The notes beneath the pieces are model-generated. The model ran no database searches, was not told the DNA's origin, and saw only the letters and a list, made by a program, of their open reading frames with translations. Below, one piece after another: positions 4,996-7,980 of a DNA stretch of 7,980 nucleotides (position 1 is the stretch's first letter; each line of letters starts with the position of its first letter). This stretch comes from Candidatus Omnitrophota bacterium. GTDB taxonomy: Bacteria; Omnitrophota; Gorgyraeia; B26-G9. The stretch covers positions 1 through 7,980 of the forward strand of contig JAQULA010000072.1 of the NCBI GenBank assembly GCA_028718845.1, given 5' to 3'. The translations under genes were made by a program, and so were the position numbers.

Positions 4996-6276
4996 ATGCA
5001 TAAAGACAATATTTACTTTATAATCAGCATGTTGCTGGTCGGCGCTGTTATTGCGGCCGGTATCGGTTATTACTTTTTGTTCACGACAAACGGTTCCGGT
5101 CTTATTGCTCAGCGGGTCTTGTGCCGGTATATCGGCACGGATGATGTGGTTATCGAAAAAATTGACGGCAGTTTGGCCGAGGAATTGGTACTGCATAATA
5201 TTGTTATTAAAAAAATGCGCAATCTGCCGCCGGATGCCGTGATAAAAATACAGCGGCTGAACGTAATGTTCACCGCTCCGGCCCTGCGCGGGATGATCCT
5301 CGATATTTATAACGGCCGGCTGCAGCTGGCTTATTCGGATACGGTGCTTTTTTACGGCAGTTACCGGCAGCGGAGTGTCGATCTCAATCTCTATTGTAAA
5401 CGGGTCAGCGCGCGGGAAATGCTGGATTTGTTCACCCAGCGGTCGTTATTGAGCTCGGTTTCCGGTATGGTAAGCGATGTGACTTTGCATGCGCAGGGAA
5501 CGCTGCAATACGTTGCGCTGGAAGGGACGTTTTTTATCGACAGGCTGACCAACAACAGTTTTACGGCTAATAATTGCCCGGGGTCGCTGCTGCTTTACGT
5601 GTCGAACATAAAAACCGAGCCGCAGGTCAACGGAGAAATCCTGTTCAAAAAAGGGAAGATTTCCGGCCGAAGGACCGCGGTTATCGAATTAAACACCAGC
5701 CGGCTTGTTTTTGATGACGATTTGAAACATCCGAAACTGAACCTGCGGGGCGAGACCAAGGTCGGGGACGTTTCGATATCGATTATTTTGCAGGGGGCGA
5801 TCGGCGCTCCGAAACTTTTGCTGATGTCCAGCCCGCCTTTATCTCAGGAGTTGCTGTTGATCATGATTGCCACCGGCAAGACCTGGGGCGGGATGACTTC
5901 GGCGGAACAGGGGCGGATTTCCGCCGACCTGATCAAGGATTTCGTCGATTATTTTTTCTTTGCCGGCAACGGACTTAAAATAGCCCAGAAATACGGGATC
6001 AATGACGTATCGTTCAGCTATGATAATCAGACCAGGGAAGTGGGAGTTACGACATCGCTGACCAATAAAGTGGAAGTGCGTTATAAATTCGAACCGGTCC
6101 AGGAGCAGACCGGACAGTCCGCTAAGCATGTTCTTGGCGGGGGGTATAAGTTTACCGATACTATTTCTATCGAAGCGGAAAAAGACGTTACCCCGCAAAA
6201 TACCGCCGCGACCTCGACTGCCGAGCAGCCGCAGCCCGATGAAAAAGTTATGCTGCAATTTAAAAAACAGTTTTAA
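4996..6276 (+). CDS. Compact TamB-like (DUF490 C-terminal domain) envelope protein
   Basis: This 426-aa protein has one N-terminal membrane helix (about 6-30, FIISMLLVGAVIAAGIGYYFLF), then an AsmA/TamB-like start (VVIEKIDGSLAEELVLHNIVIKK, 51-73) and mostly beta-strand sequence. The C-terminal part carries the DUF490/TamB hallmark SSPPLSQELLLIMIATG (278-294), followed by the usual helix and ending in strands VEVRYKF and VMLQFKKQF. TamB proteins span the periplasm and take part in outer-membrane biogenesis, now linked to phospholipid transport. E. coli TamB is about 1260 aa, so this version is about one third as long and lacks most of the beta-groove. The part before the C-terminus (about 396-416) is low in complexity (TPQNTAATSTAEQPQPDE). 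No TamA gene is in view. ATG 4996 has only a weak RBS (GGGA), but the stop at 4945 leaves no better start. Confidence 0.8.
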   Translation: MHKDNIYFIISMLLVGAVIAAGIGYYFLFTTNGSGLIAQRVLCRYIGTDDVVIEKIDGSLAEELVLHNIVIKKMRNLPPDAVIKIQRLNVMFTAPALRGMILDIYNGRLQLAYSDTVLFYGSYRQRSVDLNLYCKRVSAREMLDLFTQRSLLSSVSGMVSDVTLHAQGTLQYVALEGTFFIDRLTNNSFTANNCPGSLLLYVSNIKTEPQVNGEILFKKGKISGRRTAVIELNTSRLVFDDDLKHPKLNLRGETKVGDVSISIILQGAIGAPKLLLMSSPPLSQELLLIMIATGKTWGGMTSAEQGRISADLIKDFVDYFFFAGNGLKIAQKYGINDVSFSYDNQTREVGVTTSLTNKVEVRYKFEPVQEQTGQSAKHVLGGGYKFTDTISIEAEKDVTPQNTAATSTAEQPQPDEKVMLQFKKQF

Positions 6277-6292
6277 ACGATAAAATTGCCGG

Positions 6293-6312
6293 AATAATGT
6301 AATTAACCGCGA
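6293..6312 (+). repeat. Intergenic 20-bp near-repeat, copy 2
   Basis: AATAATGTAATTAACCGCGA matches copy 1 at 2389-2408 at 18 of 20 positions. It lies 17 bp after the TamB-like stop and just before the terminator-like hairpin. Unlike copy 1, the palindrome is broken here and no good -10 box overlaps it. Confidence 0.5.
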
Positions 6313-6320
6313 AAGAATGG

Positions 6321-6352
6321 GCTCAGGCCGCTGTGCGGCCCCGAGCTTATTT
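6321..6352 (+). terminator. Likely intrinsic terminator of the TamB-like gene
   Basis: GCTC (6321-6324) and GGCCGC (6326-6331) pair with GCGGCC (6335-6340) and GAGC (6343-6346), with a 3-nt loop and a small internal loop of A against CC. The tail TTATTT follows directly. The stem is very strong; the tail is shorter and less uniform than ideal. It could also act as a leader structure of the U32 gene. Confidence 0.65.
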
Positions 6353-6394
6353 AATGCTGAATCAAAAAGAAAAATGAATTTTTAAAGTGAACGC

Positions 6395-7657
6395 ATGAAA
6401 AAATCCACGATTAATAATATAAAGCCGGAATTGACCGCTCCGGCCGGAGACTGGCCGTCGCTGGTTACTGCCGTGGAAAACGGCGCCGACAGCGTTTACT
6501 TCGGGGTTAAAGGTTTGAATATGCGTGATCAGGCGGAAAATTTCGACATATTCGAATTGCCGAAGATAATGCGATTTTTACGCCAACACCGCAAAAAAGG
6601 ATACCTGGCGCTGAATGTGATGGTCATGGATAGCGAACTGGTAAAGGCCGGGAAGATCCTGGACCAGGCCAAAGCCGCTGAAGTAGATGCCGTGATTGTC
6701 TGGGACATGGCGGTGTTCGCGATGGCCAAAGAACGCGGTTTGCGTATTCATGTGTCGACCCAGGCAAGCGTGGCGAATACGCGGGCTTTGGCATGGTTTG
6801 CCCAGGCCGGGGCGCAGCGTATCGTGCTGGCGCGCGAGTGTTCTTTGGCGGATATCTCCCGGATCGTCAAGGCGATCCGCGCCGAAAATATCCGCTGTGA
6901 AGTGGAGGTGTTCGTTCACGGGGCGATGTGCATTAGCTTATCGGGACGGTGTTTCCTTTCCAGTTATTCCGCGGGGAAATCGGCAAACCGGGGGGAATGC
7001 CTCCAGTATTGCCGCCGGGAATTTTCGATTAAGGATACTTCCGGTGAAGCGGACTATGTGCTGGGAAATAATTATATTTTGAGCGCGCCGGATCTTTGCA
7101 GCGTGGAATTTATCGATAAATTGATTGAGAGCGGGGCCGCGGCGTTTAAAATCGAAGGCCGGCGGCGCGCTCCGGAATACGTCAAGGTAACGGTATCGGT
7201 TTACCGCCGGGGCATCGACGCTTATTATGCCGGCAGGCTTACCCGGCGGTTAAAAACTGGACTGCGCAAAGAATTGGGAACGGTATTCAACCGCGGTTTT
7301 TCCAGCGGGTTTTATTTGGGAAAGCCGGCTTCGGAGAGAAGCCGCGGCATTGCCGCCGACCATGAAAAACGGTATCTGGGATGCGTGGAAAAGTTTTACA
7401 AACAGATCAGTGTCGCCGAGGTGGAGTTGCACAATGACGCGCTTGTCCTTGGACAGACATTACTGGTTAGCGGAAAAAAAACCGCGGCGTTTTTTGTAAC
7501 GGTTGAAGAAATGCAGCAGGATCACGCTTCGGTAACGCAGGCTCAAAAAGGCGAGCGCGTGGCGATAAAAGTACCGGCAATTGTCCGCCCCAAAGACAAG
7601 GTTTTTTTGTGGGTAAAAAAGACATCGGAGGCAATCCCGGATCAAGATGCCGGATAA
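6395..7657 (+). CDS. U32-family protein (peptidase U32; TrhP/RlhA/UbiU-type iron-sulfur protein)
   Basis: This 420-aa protein belongs to the U32 family. The N-terminus PELTAPAGDWPSLVTAVENGADSVYFGVK is the usual barrel start. EVFVHGAMCISLSGRCFLS (171-189) fits the U32 signature (E-x-F-x2-G-[SA]-[LIVM]-C-x4-G-x-C-x-[LIVM]-S) at every position. Candidate 4Fe-4S ligands are Cys179, Cys186, Cys202 and Cys235, with Cys206 as an alternative; the spacing resembles UbiU. FKIEGRRRAPEYV (251-263) is also typical. Although named peptidases, well-studied members (TrhP, RlhA, UbiU/V) support prephenate-dependent tRNA or rRNA hydroxylation, or oxygen-free ubiquinone synthesis. The length and a C-terminal beta domain (about 325-408) fit a TrhP/RlhA-like role better than UbiU, but the substrate is not settled. 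ATG 6395 has a weak RBS (AAGTGA). No clear promoter was found upstream, and no terminator follows. Confidence 0.88.
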   Translation: MKKSTINNIKPELTAPAGDWPSLVTAVENGADSVYFGVKGLNMRDQAENFDIFELPKIMRFLRQHRKKGYLALNVMVMDSELVKAGKILDQAKAAEVDAVIVWDMAVFAMAKERGLRIHVSTQASVANTRALAWFAQAGAQRIVLARECSLADISRIVKAIRAENIRCEVEVFVHGAMCISLSGRCFLSSYSAGKSANRGECLQYCRREFSIKDTSGEADYVLGNNYILSAPDLCSVEFIDKLIESGAAAFKIEGRRRAPEYVKVTVSVYRRGIDAYYAGRLTRRLKTGLRKELGTVFNRGFSSGFYLGKPASERSRGIAADHEKRYLGCVEKFYKQISVAEVELHNDALVLGQTLLVSGKKTAAFFVTVEEMQQDHASVTQAQKGERVAIKVPAIVRPKDKVFLWVKKTSEAIPDQDAG

Positions 7658-7730
7658 ATAGATGGTATAGGCGGTAAGTTTATGCGGAGAAAGAAACACT
7701 ATTCATGGTTAAAGTTTTTAGTTGGGTGAA

Positions 7731-7761
7731 CTTTTTACTTTTACCTTTTTGCTTTTTACTT
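7731..7761 (+). repeat. T-rich direct repeat upstream of a -10 box
   Basis: CTTTTTACTT occurs at 7731-7740 and again at 7752-7761, 21 bp apart, which is two turns of the helix. The whole stretch is almost only C and T on this strand. The second copy runs into the TATAAT at 7761. It may be an upstream promoter element or simply low-complexity DNA. Confidence 0.45.
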
Positions 7762-7780
7762 ATAATGATAGCTATCATTA
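7761..7780 (+). promoter_or_regulatory. Consensus -10 box overlapped by an 18-bp palindrome (Fur-like operator candidate)
   Basis: TATAAT at 7761-7766 is a perfect -10 box. The best -35 candidate, TTTACC at 7740-7745, has a short 15-bp spacer, so the promoter may need the T-rich tract or an activator. TAATGATAGCTATCATTA at 7763-7780 is fully self-complementary. Its TGATA...TATCA halves resemble metal-dependent Fur-family sites, but the central GC and even spacing differ from the classic 19-bp Fur box. Binding there would block RNA polymerase, so the next gene is probably repressed under some condition. Confidence 0.5.
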
Positions 7781-7806
7781 ACCGTTGTTAACGCGAAGGA
7801 ATAATC

Positions 7807-7980
7807 ATGAAAATCAATGTGATGGGAATAGACGGGATCGAAGGTAAAGTCAAGTATAACGATCCGCAGCTGAACGCGCTGGTCGATAAATTCACGCCGA
7901 AAAAAATCACTCCTTATTTTGCCGAGTTCACCCGGGATGATTTTATCGGGGCGGATTGTCATATCGTGCGTAAGGATATG
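7807..7980 (+). CDS. Unidentified conserved-looking protein, N-terminal 58 residues (3' end outside window)
   Basis: Only the first 58 codons are in the window. ATG 7807 is well supported by AAGGA at 7796-7800 with a 6-nt spacer and lies about 35 bp after the likely transcription start. There is no signal peptide. The opening MKINVMGIDGIEGKVKYND looks like the first strand and loop of a GTPase such as YchF, but the loop has one residue too many for GxxxxGK[ST] and has Val15 instead of Ser/Thr, so nucleotide binding is doubtful. The following text (NALVDKFTPKKITPYFAEF, DDFIGADCHIV) fits a soluble alpha/beta protein. I have only a vague impression of similarity to YchF-related (DUF933) proteins that lack a working GTPase domain. 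The function is unassigned. Confidence 0.55.
   Translation, partial: MKINVMGIDGIEGKVKYNDPQLNALVDKFTPKKITPYFAEFTRDDFIGADCHIVRKDM

Noticed and set aside
4710..5009. N-terminal 100-codon extension of the pabBC reading frame
   Set aside because: It has no folate-enzyme similarity, crosses the pabBC promoter at 4786-4813, and the ATG at 4709 has a strong AAGGAG.
4652..5023. Plus-strand frame of 123 codons crossing the pabBC start and the TamB-like start
   Set aside because: It is antisense to the pabBC start at one end and overlaps the TamB-like start at the other. It has no RBS and no domain signal.
6304..6394. Riboswitch in the leader of the U32 gene
   Set aside because: Apart from the terminator-like hairpin I see no conserved core of a known riboswitch class.
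7682..7729. 15-codon ORF MRRKKHYSWLKFLVG after the U32 gene
   Set aside because: It has no convincing RBS and lies upstream of the only good promoter there. It could be real only if read from the U32 transcript.
1..7980. Defence system, mobile element or CRISPR array
   Set aside because: There are no transposase, integrase, nuclease or helicase motifs, no regularly spaced repeats and no long terminal repeats. Base use is even across the genes.

Overview
The window reads as chromosomal DNA of a Gram-negative (diderm) bacterium. It encodes a TonB-type C-terminal domain and a TamB/DUF490-type envelope protein, and most genes have Shine-Dalgarno sites and sigma70-like promoters. The mix (PilZ, DUF6941-like, fused PabB-PabC, a compact TamB-like protein, a U32 iron-sulfur protein) would suit an uncultivated lineage such as Omnitrophota or another PVC-related phylum. 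That placement is inference with low confidence, because the window has no rRNA or other phylogenetic marker. I see no transposase, integrase, CRISPR array, tRNA or toxin-antitoxin pair; it looks like ordinary core-type sequence.

Layout. Positions 2-385 hold the end of a TonB-like gene cut by the window edge. A promoter at 402-430 then drives a likely two-gene operon: a DJ-1/PfpI protein (493-1050) and a PilZ c-di-GMP-binding protein (1078-1461). The DJ-1 start codon overlaps the stop of a possible hexapeptide leader ORF that has the better ribosome-binding site. Next come a GNAT-fold protein with a hydrophobic N-terminus (1568-2347) and a small DUF6941-like protein (2469-2861), each with its own candidate promoter. 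The DUF6941-like gene converges on, and overlaps by 6 bp, a bifunctional pabB-pabC fusion on the minus strand (2856-4709).

The 286-bp gap 4710-4995 holds two divergent promoters, one for pabBC and one for a compact TamB-like gene (4996-6276), which ends at a strong hairpin. A U32-family protein (6395-7657) follows. The last 150 bp before the final gene contain a T-rich direct repeat and an 18-bp perfect palindrome overlapping a consensus -10 box. The final gene (7807 to the window end) is truncated and not firmly identified.

The genes do not form one pathway. They touch envelope energy coupling (TonB), second-messenger sensing (PilZ), folate synthesis (PabBC), outer-membrane biogenesis (TamB-like) and RNA or cofactor hydroxylation (U32). 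The most interesting details are regulatory: the leader ORF with an ATGA overlap, palindromes sitting on -10 boxes at 2389 and 7763, and a 20-bp near-repeat shared by two intergenic regions. I found no convincing new multi-gene system.
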